Positions 15,367 through 24,566 of a DNA stretch of 64,000 bases are shown piece after piece (the stretch's first letter is position 1; every line of letters begins with the position of its first letter). This DNA is from Gaiellasilicea sp963789355. Its GTDB lineage: Bacteria; Actinomycetota; Thermoleophilia; Gaiellales; Gaiellaceae. Location: positions 310,001 to 374,000 of the forward strand of contig CAWBKK010000002.1 of NCBI GenBank assembly GCA_963789355.1, written 5' to 3'. Under the pieces are notes generated by a model, which saw only the letters and a program-made list of their open reading frames with translations, was not told the origin of the DNA and made no database searches. Position numbers and translations under genes: made by a program.

Positions 15367-16183
15367 CGGGCAGCACCGCCTCGGCCGATTCGTCCGCCCA
15401 TACCGTCATCTCGGTGAGCGTAGCGGCGCCGTAGGTCGTGATCATCGCGACGTCGGCCGCGTCCCGGCCGCGACCGATCGGGACCCGCCCGATTCGCGGC
15501 GTGTTGTAGCGGCCGTCCAGCGTCCACCAGCGCTCCCCGAGCCAGACCTCGAACCAGGCGTGAAAGTCCATCGGCGGGTAGGGGCCCGGGATGCCGATGT
15601 CGGGCATGTAGCCGCAGGTGTAACGGGCGGGGATGCCCAGCGCCCGGCAGAACGTGACCCCGAGATGCGCCATGTCGCGGCACATTCCCCCGCGCCGCTC
15701 GAAGATCTCGAGCGTGGACGTGGTCGGCACGCTGGCAACGCCGTACTCGATGCTCTCGTGGATCCAGCTCGTGACCGCGAGCGCGCGCTCGGCACCGGGC
15801 TCGGTCTTCCCGAAGAGCGCCCAGGCGGTGTCGCTGAGGAGGTCCGACTCGGCGTAGCGGCTAGGGAGGAGCCAGTGCAGCAGCTCGTCCGGCAGGTCCT
15901 CGATCCGGTGCTGCGGGTCGTCCGGACCGGGCGTCGGCTCCGGCTCGGGGTCGATCTCGACGAGACCGTCGTAGCTGACGGTCGAGGCGCCCTCCGGCAA
16001 ATCGAGGCGGCGGCAGCGGTTGCCGTAGAGGTCGACGTAGGCCGAGGACCGAAGCTTGGGCTCACCGGCCCACCGCTCCTCCACGACCTGCTCGTGCACC
16101 TCGGCGTGCGGCTCGGCCAGCACGACGGCCGGCGTCGAGGACGTGGCGTCGTAGGCGAAGCGGCAGCCGATGCGGATCTTCAT
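15356..16183 (-). CDS. Third transglutaminase-like protein
   Basis: 275 aa. The ATG at MKIRIGCRFAYDA begins the beta-sandwich (VVLAEPHAEVHEQ, SSAYVDLYGN). The catalytic core contains GGMCRDMAHLGVTFCRALGIPARYTCGYMP (Cys), FHAWFEVWLGERWWTLDGRYN (His, Asp). The pattern 'C-R-D-x-A-H', not 'C-Q-D-x-A-H', sets it apart from the other two in this cluster. Divergent from the alpha-glucan phosphorylase with a 39-bp gap, and it overlaps the next transglutaminase. Role inferred from fold only. Confidence 0.85.
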   Translation of the reverse strand: MKIRIGCRFAYDATSSTPAVVLAEPHAEVHEQVVEERWAGEPKLRSSAYVDLYGNRCRRLDLPEGASTVSYDGLVEIDPEPEPTPGPDDPQHRIEDLPDELLHWLLPSRYAESDLLSDTAWALFGKTEPGAERALAVTSWIHESIEYGVASVPTTSTLEIFERRGGMCRDMAHLGVTFCRALGIPARYTCGYMPDIGIPGPYPPMDFHAWFEVWLGERWWTLDGRYNTPRIGRVPIGRGRDAADVAMITTYGAATLTEMTVWADESAEAVLPGGR

Positions 16184-16222
16184 CGGAGCATGGTACGGCC
16201 GGGAAGCGTTAGGTTCCGCGCC

Positions 16223-17938
16223 GTGTCCTACGAGACCGCCGACGCCGTCAGCTGGTGGCAGCGCGCCAGGGGAGACGACGACGACCTCCTCGTCGCCTAC
16301 TTCAGCATGGAGTTCGGGATCCACGAGCGGCTGCCGATCTACTCCGGCGGGCTCGGCGTCCTCGCCGGCGACCATCTCAAGGCCGCGGCCGAGCTCGGGA
16401 TCCCGCTCGTCGGCGTCGGCCTCCTCTACACGGGCGGGTACTTCCGCCAGGGGATCGACAAGTCCGGCCGCCAGACCGAGGACTACCAGCCGGTCGATCC
16501 GGAGGCCGTCGGGCTCATCCGCGAGGACGTCTCCGTCACCGTCGATCTCGACGGCGAGACGATCGAGGCCGCCGTCTGGCGCAAGGACGTGGCGTCGGAC
16601 GTCGGAGTCGTCCCGCTCTACCTGCTCGAGGTCGACTGGCTCACCGACGCGCTCTACGGCGGCGATCGCGAGCACCGGATCCGCCAGGAGCTGCTGCTCG
16701 GGGTGGGCGGCGTCCGCGCGCTCGCCGCGCTCGGGATCGAGCCCAACGTCTTCCATCTGAACGAGGGTCACTCCGCCTTCCTCCAGGTCGAGCGGCTGCG
16801 CTCGCTCGTCGTCGCCGGCGCGGAGACGGACGACGCGCTCGAAACGATCCGGCGCTCCTCGGTCTTCACCACCCACACGCCGGTCCCGGCGGGCAACGAG
16901 ATCTTCGACGAGGAGCTCGTCGTCCGCTACGTCGGCGACCTGGCAGCCGAGGGCGGGCTCGACGCGGAACGCCTGCTGGAGCTCGGTCGCTCCGGCGATC
17001 AGCCCGGCTTCGGCCTGACGCCGTTCGCCCTCCGGCTCTCGGCGTTCGCGAACGGCGTCTCCGATCTCCACGGCGAGGTCGCGCGCGAGATGTGGGCGCC
17101 GCTCTTCCCGGGGCAGGAGACCCCGATCGGCCACATCACGAACGGCGTCCACCTCGGCACCTGGCTCGACCCTGCGCTCGCCGAGTTGCTGCGCTACGCC
17201 GGCGTTCGGCCGGAGGCGCCGCCCGAGGAGGCGAACTGGGAGGCTGCCCGGGAGGCGTCCTCGGCCGCGGTCTGGCGCGTGCACGCCGCCGCGAAGGCGC
17301 GGCTCGCCGAGCGTGCGGGCATCGACCGAGACCGGCTCACGATCGGCTTCGCCCGGCGCTTCGCTACCTACAAGCGCGCCGGCCTCGTCTTCTCCGACGT
17401 CGAGCGGCTGCTCGCGCTGCCGGTCCAGATCATCGTCGGCGGCAAGGCTCATCCGGCCGACGCGCAGGGCAAGGACGTGATGCAGGAGATCGTCAAGCTG
17501 GCCCGCGATCGCCGCGCGCAGGGCCGCGTCATCTTCCTCGAGAACTACGACATGGGCGTCGCGCGGGCGCTCGTCCGCGGGTGCGACGTCTGGCTGAACA
17601 CGCCGACTCGCCCGCTGGAGGCCTCCGGGACGAGCGGGATGAAGGCGGCGGTGAACGGCGTCCTCAACCTGTCCGTGCTCGACGGCTGGTGGGCCGAGGG
17701 CTACTCACCCGACGTCGGCTGGGCGATCGACGGCGTCTCCGACGACGCCGACCGGGAGCAGCTCTACCGGCTGCTGGAGGAGCAGGTCGTGCCGACCTAC
17801 ACCGAGGATCGGGAGCGCTGGGTGGAGATGATGAAGGAGTCGATCGCCCAGCTCTCGCCGCGGTTCTCGATGCACCGCGCCGTGATCGAGTACGTCGAGC
17901 GGTACTACCTGACCGCACACGAGCGTACGACCGCGTAG
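16223..17938 (+). CDS. glgP: Alpha-glucan (glycogen) phosphorylase, short GT35 form
   Basis: About 571 aa, the short actinobacterial/archaeal type. It releases glucose-1-phosphate from glycogen or maltodextrin using PLP and phosphate. Landmarks are VAYFSMEFGIHERLPIYSGGLGVLAGDH, LNEGHSAF, FTTHTPVPAGNE, the PLP Lys region EASGTSGMKAAVNGVLNLSVLDGWW, and RFATYKRAGLVFSDVERLL. GTG 16223 (MSYETADAVSWW) is used as start because it leaves a 39-bp spacer to the divergent gene. An in-frame ATG at 16190 would leave only 6 bp. Its 3' end overlaps the open frame of the opposite-strand TPR gene. It fits glycogen turnover. No partner glg gene lies in the window. Confidence 0.85.
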   Translation: MSYETADAVSWWQRARGDDDDLLVAYFSMEFGIHERLPIYSGGLGVLAGDHLKAAAELGIPLVGVGLLYTGGYFRQGIDKSGRQTEDYQPVDPEAVGLIREDVSVTVDLDGETIEAAVWRKDVASDVGVVPLYLLEVDWLTDALYGGDREHRIRQELLLGVGGVRALAALGIEPNVFHLNEGHSAFLQVERLRSLVVAGAETDDALETIRRSSVFTTHTPVPAGNEIFDEELVVRYVGDLAAEGGLDAERLLELGRSGDQPGFGLTPFALRLSAFANGVSDLHGEVAREMWAPLFPGQETPIGHITNGVHLGTWLDPALAELLRYAGVRPEAPPEEANWEAAREASSAAVWRVHAAAKARLAERAGIDRDRLTIGFARRFATYKRAGLVFSDVERLLALPVQIIVGGKAHPADAQGKDVMQEIVKLARDRRAQGRVIFLENYDMGVARALVRGCDVWLNTPTRPLEASGTSGMKAAVNGVLNLSVLDGWWAEGYSPDVGWAIDGVSDDADREQLYRLLEEQVVPTYTEDRERWVEMMKESIAQLSPRFSMHRAVIEYVERYYLTAHERTTA

Positions 17939-18638
17939 GAGTCAGCGAGCGGGTGTCGCGGGAACGCGGCGCGCTGCTCGTCGTCCGGTCGTGCTCCGGC
18001 GTACCGGGCTCGAGCCGCTCCAGCGCGTCGTTCCAGGCAGCCAGCGCCTGCTCCTCGTCTCCCTGTCCGCGGTGCAGGGAGCCGAGGTTCGCGAGGACAC
18101 GGCCGGCACCGTGACTGTCACCCAGCCCGGTGAGGAGGGCGACGGCCGCCTCGTAGGAGTCGCGCGCGCCGGTTTCGTCGCCGACCCGTGCCTGCGTGAG
18201 GCCGAGCCCGTTCAAAGTCACCGCTTGGCCACGGCGGTCGCCGAGCCGCCGGAAGATCGCGAGCGCACTCTCGATCAGCGCGAGCGCGTCCACGGCTCGT
18301 CCGTCGTTGCGCAGCGCCGCCGCCTGCTCGTTCAGCCGCAACGCCTCGCGGCGGCCGGGCTGCGGCCGCAGCGCGCGGGCGCGCGACTCGACCGCGGAAA
18401 CCGCGGCGCTCCAGTCGATCCGGCCGATCCAGGCCGACCCCGCGCGGCCCGCCGCGAGCAGCCGCGGGGCAAGGGTGCGCCGTGTGAGGGCGACCACGGC
18501 GACGAGGAGGACGCCACCGGCGACCGCCGCTACGAGCGGCCACGCGATTCCGAGCGCAACGAGGAAGGCACCCCAGAGCGCTCCGATCGCGGCAAGGGCG
18601 GCGAGCCGCCGCCCGCCTTGCGAGAGCTCACGCGTCAT
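17664..18638 (-). CDS. Membrane-anchored TPR-repeat protein (C-terminus uncertain)
   Basis: Open frame of 324 residues from ATG 18638. Residues about 12-48 are hydrophobic (ALWGAFLVALGIAWPLVAAVAGGVLLVAVVAL), so the protein is membrane-bound. TPR-type helices follow (LNEQAAALRNDGRAVDALALIESALAIFRRLGD, GQAVTLNGLGLTQARVGDETGARDSYEAAVALLTGLGD, VLANLGSLHRGQGDEEQALAAWNDALERL). After PGTPEHDR the frame runs antisense through the 3' end of glgP with low-complexity sequence. A single-base frameshift near 17990 would instead end the protein at 17942, just after glgP. I therefore trust the N-terminal 230 residues only. Function is probably as a protein-interaction scaffold. Confidence 0.55.
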   Translation of the reverse strand: MTRELSQGGRRLAALAAIGALWGAFLVALGIAWPLVAAVAGGVLLVAVVALTRRTLAPRLLAAGRAGSAWIGRIDWSAAVSAVESRARALRPQPGRREALRLNEQAAALRNDGRAVDALALIESALAIFRRLGDRRGQAVTLNGLGLTQARVGDETGARDSYEAAVALLTGLGDSHGAGRVLANLGSLHRGQGDEEQALAAWNDALERLEPGTPEHDRTTSSAPRSRDTRSLTPTRSYARVRSGSTARRTRSRRGASRTAARAGRSTPSSSPPSAPDPRCRSARPAPPAAGRAAPGRRRRRRRRSPSRRRVSSPRPTSRRARTG

Positions 18639-18681
18639 TCCTCTGTCTTCGCACCACCGGGCGATGCTCCTGCGTCGATCC

Positions 18682-20166
18682 CTAGAGCAGCGGCCGGTTT
18701 CGCTCCAGTGCAGCCAGAACGGCATCGACGTCAACGTCGGCATCGAGTCGAGACCGCGCGGGCGTGGCCAGGCGCGGGCGATCAACCCGTACGCCGCCGC
18801 CCCGAAGGCGACCGCGAGCAGGGCCGGCACGGCGGCGAGGTGGTCGCCGGCCCGCTCGAAGAGCAGGTCCAGGCGCGGCCTCGACCGCGAGCGTGTAGCC
18901 GAGCGCCAGCCCGAGATAGCCGAGCGCAAGCAGCTGGAAGCGCGAGTCGGCAACGCGGCGGCCGAGCCAGGCGAGCGCTGCCGTCTCTGCGGCCCACGCG
19001 ACGACGAGCGCCGGGCCGTCGAGGAATTGCGCCAGCGCGACCGCCGCTAGCGCCGAGCCGGCGGCAGAGGCGAGTGCGGACAGCTCCGGCTCGCGGCGCC
19101 ACGCTGTCACCGCCACAGCCCCGTAGACGATCGCGGCCGCCGCGACAGCGATTCCACGGGCGTCGCCGTCGAGGAGGATGAAGCTCGCGAGCAGCGTCAG
19201 GGCGACGTTCCCGCCTGCGAACGTGCCCGCGAGCGAGTCGAGCCGCGGACCCTTCTGCACGGAGCTGCCGGGCGACGCCCAGACCGAGGTAGAGGAGGCC
19301 GAAGGCTGCCGCAACGGCGAGCGCCCCGGCGCGCGCCGGCTCGCCCTCGTCGAAAACGAGCACGATGAGCTGCGGGACGCTGACCGCACCCGCAGCGAAG
19401 AGGAGCCGGTGCCAGCTCCGCTCGAGCCCGACGATCGCGGCGCCGAGGAAGACGAGCGCGACGAATGCCGTTCCGGTCGCGGTTGCGGAGTCGTCGATCA
19501 GCGCGACCGCCGGAACGGCCATGGCGCCGATCAGGCCGAAGCCGGCCACGATCTCGGACGACCAGCGGAGCGAGAGCGCAACTGCCGACCGCCGCGATCA
19601 ACGCAGCGAGAGCGAGCGCGCCGAGCGGCGGCACGAGCTCGTAGCGCGCCGCGGCGAAGAGGAGCGTCGCGTAGGCGCCGGCGATTCCGGCACCCGCGGC
19701 CGCGACGGCCGCGTGGCCGCCGCCCGTAGCGAGCGTGAGCGAGCACGCCTGCGGCGAACACGATCGCGGAGGCTCCGGATCCGAGCAGAACGCGCTCGAC
19801 CGGGCCGATCCAGCCGTTGCTCGCCGCGAGCGCGAAGAAGAAGACGACGCCGAGCAGCGTGACGACGCCGCCCGCGAGGGCGAGCCCGCGGGCGCCGAGC
19901 AGGTCGGCCGCCTCGAGCCGTGGCAGCATCACCTCCGGGCTCCAGAAGGACGGTCGCCGCACGCGCACCGCCTCGGGCGGCGCCGGGAACGGGGCGTAGG
20001 GCCGCGGCGCGGGTTGCACGAGTCGAGGCGACGCGGGCGGGGGCGCCGGCGCCGCGGCCGGCGGCACGTCCGCCTCGGTGACGAGCCCGCGCAGATCGGA
20101 GAGCTCGCGGTCGATCCGGCGGACGTCCTCCTCCAGCCGGTCGATCCGCTCGAGAACAGCAGTCAT
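18682..20166 (-). pseudogene. DUF2339-type membrane protein gene broken by several frameshifts
   Basis: Starts ATG at 20166 (MTAVLERIDRLEEDVRRIDRELSDLR, a coiled coil), overlapping the HTH gene stop (ATGA). A proline-rich linker and the DUF2339 helices follow (GARGLALAGGVVTLLGVVFFFALAASNGWIGPVERV). Recognisable membrane segments then jump between frames near 19735, 19575, 19265, 18875 and 18745, ending in DVDVDAVLAALERNRPLL at 18682. At least five indels are needed to read through, so no full protein is made from this sequence as given. Such proteins are polytopic and uncharacterised. The number of breaks is high and could reflect sequencing error. Confidence 0.6.
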
Positions 20167-20465
20167 GTCGTCCCTTCGGTTGTCTCCGCGCGCGGCGTCA
20201 GCTCGACGTGCAGATCGCACTCGAGCGCGTCCGCGATCCGGAGCAGGGTGTCGATGCGAGGCGGCCTACCACCGCTCTCGAGCCGGGCGATCGCAGATTG
20301 CGTCGTCCCGACGAGGTCGGCGAGCTCCCGCTGCGAGAGACCCCTGGCAGCACGGCGCTCTGCGACCTCGTGCGCGATCGAGGCGAAGAACCAGCCTTCC
20401 TCCGCGCCGGCAAGCCGCGCGCGGAGGCGTTCGAGCGGAAGCGGACGCTTCTCCTCGTATCGCAT
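20163..20465 (-). CDS. XRE-type helix-turn-helix protein (antitoxin-like)
   Basis: 100 aa. A basic N-terminus (MRYEEKRPLPLERLRARLAG) leads to a HTH_3 domain of about 55 residues: VAERRAARGLSQRELADLVGTTQSAIARLESGGRPPRIDTLLRIADALECDLHVEL. The helices 2-3 (SQRELADLVGTTQSAIARLE) give the usual Cro/C1-type recognition motif, and the strand at its end is typical of HigA/RelB-associated antitoxins. No adjacent toxin gene of the RelE or HigB kind is visible. It overlaps the DUF2339 gene by 4 bp, so the two are probably cotranscribed. It may be a local autorepressor. Confidence 0.75.
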   Translation of the reverse strand: MRYEEKRPLPLERLRARLAGAEEGWFFASIAHEVAERRAARGLSQRELADLVGTTQSAIARLESGGRPPRIDTLLRIADALECDLHVELTPRAETTEGTT

Positions 20466-20496
20466 ATTTGCGATAATAGCGAGATTGCTATTGCTG

Positions 20497-21603
20497 TCAA
20501 GCCATGAGCGAGGGATTTCGCGCTAGCGCTGCGAGGACGGCGTCGATGTCGTCGTCGGTGTTGTAGAGATGCAGCGAGACGCGAAGGCTCGAGTCCCGCT
20601 CGGAGGCGACGATGTCCTCTGCGCCGAGCGCGGCGACGAGCGCCGGCGCGTCGGTCGAGCGGATGCAGACGAGCGGGCCGCGCGGCGGCGCTGCCACCGA
20701 GGCGCCGAGCTCGTCGAGCCCGGCCACGAGCCGCTCGACGAGGCCGCGCACGTGGTCCTGGATCGCAGGCACGCCCGTCTCCGCGATCAGCCCCACCCCC
20801 GCGACTCCGGCGTAGATGTTCGGCACCGGCGGCGTGCCGGCGTCGAAGCGGCGTGCGCTCCGGTGCGGCCGGTAGCGCTCGATCTGCATGTCGAAGACGT
20901 TCTCGTCGGCGAACCAGCCGGTCTGGACGGGCACGAGCTCCTCGACGAGGCCCGGCCGCAGCGCCATGAAAGCGAGCCCGGCGGAGGCGAGCAGGTACTT
21001 GACGGTGCCGCCGACGACGACGTCGCCCGCCCTCGCGGCGTCGAGTGGGACCGCTCCGATTCCCTGGTAGCCGTCGACGAGCATCAGCGCACCGTGCTCG
21101 CGGGCGATCCCGTAGATCGCCTCGACGTCGTGCACCGCTCCAGTGCGGTAGGAGACGAGCGTGGACGCCACGAGCGCCGTCCGCTCGTCGATCGCGGCGG
21201 CGTAGGCCTCCGGCTCGGGCTCGACCTGGACGACCTCGGCGCCGCGCAGCTCCTGCGCGTGCGCGATCTGGCCGATCGTGGGGAACTCGTTCTCGGAGAT
21301 GACGATCCGGTTGCGCTCGCCGCGGAACTGGAGTGCCGAGATCAGGCCACTGACGGCCGCCGAAACGGACGTCTGGATCGCGACGTCGTCGGGGGCGGCG
21401 CCGAGCAGCCCGGCGAATGCCGTCCTCGCCGCTTCGGAGCGCTCCACCCAGTGCTCCCATTCGGCGCCGTTGGCGTCCCAGCCGCCGAGGTACTCCTCGT
21501 ACGCGGCTCGCACCGTGTCCGAGAGCGCCCCCTGCGAGCAGGAGTTGACGTAGACCTTGTCTCGGAAGACCGGGAAGCGATCGCGGATCGCGCTACCGAC
21601 CAA
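20497..21603 (-). CDS. Class V PLP-dependent aminotransferase/lyase
   Basis: About 368 aa. Fold type I enzyme of the class V (isopenicillin N epimerase/desulfurase-like) group. Features are the opening FPVFRDKVYVNSCSQGALSDTVRAAYEEYL, the PLP contact SYRTGAVHDVEAIYGIAREHG (the serine/His region), LMLVDGYQGIGAVPLD (the Asp that pairs with the PLP ring) and VVGGTVKYLLASAGLAF where the Lys binds PLP. It ends DDDIDAVLAALARNPSLMA. The start is uncertain. A TTG at 21603 lies within 11 bp of the LivF stop and is preferred because no ATG or GTG fits before the conserved start. It is the last gene of the liv operon and may act on the imported substrate. Confidence 0.78.
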   Translation of the reverse strand: MVGSAIRDRFPVFRDKVYVNSCSQGALSDTVRAAYEEYLGGWDANGAEWEHWVERSEAARTAFAGLLGAAPDDVAIQTSVSAAVSGLISALQFRGERNRIVISENEFPTIGQIAHAQELRGAEVVQVEPEPEAYAAAIDERTALVASTLVSYRTGAVHDVEAIYGIAREHGALMLVDGYQGIGAVPLDAARAGDVVVGGTVKYLLASAGLAFMALRPGLVEELVPVQTGWFADENVFDMQIERYRPHRSARRFDAGTPPVPNIYAGVAGVGLIAETGVPAIQDHVRGLVERLVAGLDELGASVAAPPRGPLVCIRSTDAPALVAALGAEDIVASERDSSLRVSLHLYNTDDDIDAVLAALARNPSLMA

Positions 21604-22327
21604 GGTAGGCCCTGCGCAAGTCCTCGTCCTCGAGCAGGTCCTCGGCCTTGCCCTCGAGGACGATGCGGCCGGTCGAGAGCACGTAGCCACGGTCTGCGAT
21701 CGAGAGCGCCATGTTCGCGTTCTGCTCGACGACGAGCATCGCCACACCGGACTGGTGCACCTGCTGGATGATCTCGAAGCTGCGCTCGACGAGAATCGGG
21801 GCGAGCCCCATCGAGGGCTCGTCCATCAGCAGCAGCTTCGGGTGGCTCATCAGCGCCCGGCCCATCGCCACCATCTGCTGCTCACCCCCGGAGAGCGTCC
21901 CGGCGAGCTGCGAGCGCCGCTCGTAGACGAGCGGGAAGAGCGAGTAGACGCGCTCGAAATCGTCCTTGCGGCCCTTGCCGTCGCGGTTCAGGTACGCACC
22001 CAGCTCCAGGTTCTCGAGTACCGTCATCGGCCCGAAGAGCCGCCGGTTCTCGGGCACGATCGCCATCCCGCGGCCGATCCGGTGGCTGGTCGAGCGGCCC
22101 GTCACGTCCTCGCCGTCGAACGTCACGGAGCCCGTGGTCGGCCGCACGATCCCGAGGATCGTCTTCAGCGTCGTCGACTTCCCGGACGCGTTCCCGCCGA
22201 GCAGCGAGACGAGCTCGCCGGCGCCGACCTCGATCTCGACGTCCTGGAGGATGTGGATCAGGCCGTAGTAGGTGTTGATCCCGGCCAGGCGGAGCAACGG
22301 CTCGTTGCTAGCGGGCTGCTCGCTCAC
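21593..22327 (-). CDS. livF: Branched-chain amino-acid-type ABC importer, ATPase 2
   Basis: 244 aa. LivF-type ATPase. Walker A GGNASGKSTT (an Ala replaces the usual first Gly of GANGAGKST), a Q-loop region (IGRGMAIVPENRRLFGPMTVLENL), signature LSGGEQQMVAMGRAL, Walker B LLLMDEPSMGLAP, H-loop-like VVEQNANMAL. The short length and the end YVLSTGRIVLEGKAEDLLEDEDLRRAYLGR are typical of LivF. Works in a heterodimer with LivG to drive the two permeases. Overlaps the aminotransferase and the LivG gene slightly. Confidence 0.9.
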   Translation of the reverse strand: MSEQPASNEPLLRLAGINTYYGLIHILQDVEIEVGAGELVSLLGGNASGKSTTLKTILGIVRPTTGSVTFDGEDVTGRSTSHRIGRGMAIVPENRRLFGPMTVLENLELGAYLNRDGKGRKDDFERVYSLFPLVYERRSQLAGTLSGGEQQMVAMGRALMSHPKLLLMDEPSMGLAPILVERSFEIIQQVHQSGVAMLVVEQNANMALSIADRGYVLSTGRIVLEGKAEDLLEDEDLRRAYLGR

Positions 22328-23124
22328 TTCCGCGCCGCGGCCTTCGTTCCGAGATACGCCTCGATCACCCGGGGATCGGTCGCGACCTCGTCGAACGACC
22401 CCTCCGCGATCTTGACCCCGTGATCGAGCGCGATCACCCGGTCCGAGATCCCTTCGACGACGTGCATGTCGTGCTCGATCACGAGGATCGTGTAGCCGCC
22501 TTCCGTCCGGAGCTTCGCGATCAGCTCGGTGATCTCGTGCGTCTCGACCGGGTTCATCCCGGCCGCGGGCTCGTCGAGGAGGAGCAGGCGCGGGTTCGTC
22601 GCGGTCGCGCGCGCGATCTCGAGCCGGCGGCGGTTTGCGTACGAGAGGCTGTACGCGGGCTGGTCCCAGCGGTAGCCCATCAGGCGGTCGCCGAAGAACG
22701 CGAGCCTTCGCTCGGCGAGCTCGCGGATCTCCCGCTCCTCGCGCCGCTGCCCGGGCGTGCGCACCATCGCGCGGAAGATGCCGGCCTTCGTGTGCCCGTA
22801 CGCCGCCGCCATCACGTTCTCGCGGACGCTCATGTTCAGGAAGAGGCGAAGCGTCTGGAAGGTGCGCGCGATCCCGCGCTTGGTGATCTGATGCGGCTCG
22901 AGGCCGACGATGCTCTGCCCCTCGAAGCGGATTTCGCCTCGCGTCGGCTCGTAGATGCCCGTGACGAGGTTGAAGAGCGTCGTCTTGCCGGCGCCGTTCG
23001 GGCCGATCACGCTGACGATCTCGCCTTCGCGCACGTCGAGGTCGAGCCCGTCGATCACCCAGAGGCCGCCGAAGGCCATCGAGACGCCGCGCAGCTCGAG
23101 CACGTTTGCAGCTGCGGCGCTCAA
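22324..23124 (-). CDS. livG: Branched-chain amino-acid-type ABC importer, ATPase 1
   Basis: 266 aa from a TTG start at 23124, 4 bp within the end of LivM and behind gggtggagatcat. Alternative GTG 23103 would drop seven residues. LivG-type: Walker A GPNGAGKTTLFNLVTGIYEPT, the Q-loop GIARTFQTLRLFLNMSV, signature LSYANRRRLEIARATATNP, Walker B LLLLDEPAAGMNP, then H-loop VIEHDMHVV. It ends FDEVATDPRVIEAYLGTKAAARK. The long insertion between Walker A and signature, and the DEPAAGMNP motif, are standard in LivG. It supplies ATP hydrolysis on the LivM side. Confidence 0.9.
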   Translation of the reverse strand: MSAAAANVLELRGVSMAFGGLWVIDGLDLDVREGEIVSVIGPNGAGKTTLFNLVTGIYEPTRGEIRFEGQSIVGLEPHQITKRGIARTFQTLRLFLNMSVRENVMAAAYGHTKAGIFRAMVRTPGQRREEREIRELAERRLAFFGDRLMGYRWDQPAYSLSYANRRRLEIARATATNPRLLLLDEPAAGMNPVETHEITELIAKLRTEGGYTILVIEHDMHVVEGISDRVIALDHGVKIAEGSFDEVATDPRVIEAYLGTKAAARK

Positions 23125-24566
23125 ATGATCTCCACCCGCTTCTCGCCGAGCACGCCTTCCGGCCGCGCGACCATGACGGCGATCAGGATCGCGCCCAGGA
23201 CGACGAAGCGAGTCGGCTCCGGCTTCACGAGCATGACGTTCTCCCAGACGAACGCGGCCAGGTAGAGCGTGGGCACGAGGAGCGCGAGCCTGAGCCGGCC
23301 GCGCACGAGCGTCAGTGCGAGCACCGCGCACACGAGCCCGATGTAGGAGATCGGCGTCACCCAGCCGGCGAGATCGCCCGGCACGACGACCCAGTCGTTC
23401 GCCCACTCGCCGAGGCGCCCGCCGCCGCTCGCGGCCCCGGACGTCCAGCTCCCGTCGATCGCCCCCGCCAGCGTGTGCACGGCGAAGCCGAGGACGAGCG
23501 TGCCTCCGAGCACGAGTGCGAGCCGGCGCGAGAAGCGGAGCGCGCCGGCGAGGCCGAGCACGACGAGCGCGTAGAAGAGGAAGCGCGAGTCACCCGGTTC
23601 GCGCAGGACCTCGAGCAGCACGCTGATCCCGATCGCGCCGATCACCACACCGGCCTGGCTGCCCGCCCCGCCGAGGATGACCATCGTGTAGACGGTGATC
23701 AGCAACGGGAACTCGAACGTCTGCGGGAAGACGCTCCCGTTCAGCGCCGTCACGAGCGTCCCCGTCAGGGCGGCGACGCCGGCGCCGAAGGCGAACGCGG
23801 TCAGCTTCAGCCAGTTGACGGGCATCCCCATCAGCTCCGCGGCCAGCGCGTCCTCGCGCAGCGACCGCCACGCGCGGCCCGTGCGAGACGCATTGATGAA
23901 ACGCAGGGCGATGAACACGACCACGAAGAACGCAAGCGCGACGTAGAGGTACGCGACGTTGAAGATCCCCTCGTCCGACACGGGCAGCTCGCGGCCGAAC
24001 AGGGAGAGCGGCTGCACGTTGAGGATCCCGTTCGGACCGCCGGCCACGTCGTCGCCGAGGATGCTGTCGCTGTTGTTCGAGACGGTCAGGAAGATCTGGA
24101 AGAAGAAGAGCGTCACGATCGCCAGGTAGTCGCCGACGAGCCGCCGCGACGGCAGCCCCACGAGCAGCCCGACCAGCCCGCCGACGACGGCCGCGGCCGG
24201 GATCGAGACGAAAACGGGCAGGTGCAGGTCGTAGCGGTCGGCGCTCAGGATCGCGTAGGTGTAGGCGCCGACGCCGTAGAACGCGACGAAGCCCAGATCG
24301 AGCAGCCCGCCCCAGCCGACGACGACGTTGAGCCCGAGCGCCAGGAGCATGAAGATCACGGTGTCGAAGGCGACGCGGCGGACGTAGCCGCTCTCGAACC
24401 CGACGGGCAGCGCCGCCACGACCGCGACGAACAGGATCAGCCACGCCCACCAGGGCACGACCCGCAACCGCGCCTCGAGCACGCCCAGCCAGCCGCCGCG
24501 GCCGCCGCGCCGCTCGGCAGAGCGGGCAACCCACTCGTCCTGCCCGATCCGCGGCCCGTCGCTCAT
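23121..24566 (-). CDS. livM: Branched-chain amino-acid-type ABC importer, permease 2
   Basis: 481 aa, longer than the usual 300-400 because of an N-terminal extension and a C-terminal part of about 130 residues. The N-terminus is hydrophilic (to about residue 40), then multi-span. The family signature is in GLNVVVGWGGLLDLGFVAFYGVGAYTYAIL. The permease-ATPase contact loop is ASRTGRAWRSLREDALAAELMGMPVNWLKLTAFAFGAGVAALTG. A further block of helices (VVLGLAGALRFSRRLALVLGG, ISYIGLVCAVLALTLVRG) fills the C-terminus. It starts immediately after the LivH stop. Confidence 0.88.
   Translation of the reverse strand: MSDGPRIGQDEWVARSAERRGGRGGWLGVLEARLRVVPWWAWLILFVAVVAALPVGFESGYVRRVAFDTVIFMLLALGLNVVVGWGGLLDLGFVAFYGVGAYTYAILSADRYDLHLPVFVSIPAAAVVGGLVGLLVGLPSRRLVGDYLAIVTLFFFQIFLTVSNNSDSILGDDVAGGPNGILNVQPLSLFGRELPVSDEGIFNVAYLYVALAFFVVVFIALRFINASRTGRAWRSLREDALAAELMGMPVNWLKLTAFAFGAGVAALTGTLVTALNGSVFPQTFEFPLLITVYTMVILGGAGSQAGVVIGAIGISVLLEVLREPGDSRFLFYALVVLGLAGALRFSRRLALVLGGTLVLGFAVHTLAGAIDGSWTSGAASGGGRLGEWANDWVVVPGDLAGWVTPISYIGLVCAVLALTLVRGRLRLALLVPTLYLAAFVWENVMLVKPEPTRFVVLGAILIAVMVARPEGVLGEKRVEII

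Noticed and set aside
18682..18745. Remnant of a class-V aminotransferase C-terminus, because DVDAVLAALERN resembles DIDAVLAALARN of the 20497 gene
   Set aside because: The similarity is only about 15 residues of a common helix ending, and can be the end of the DUF2339 gene.
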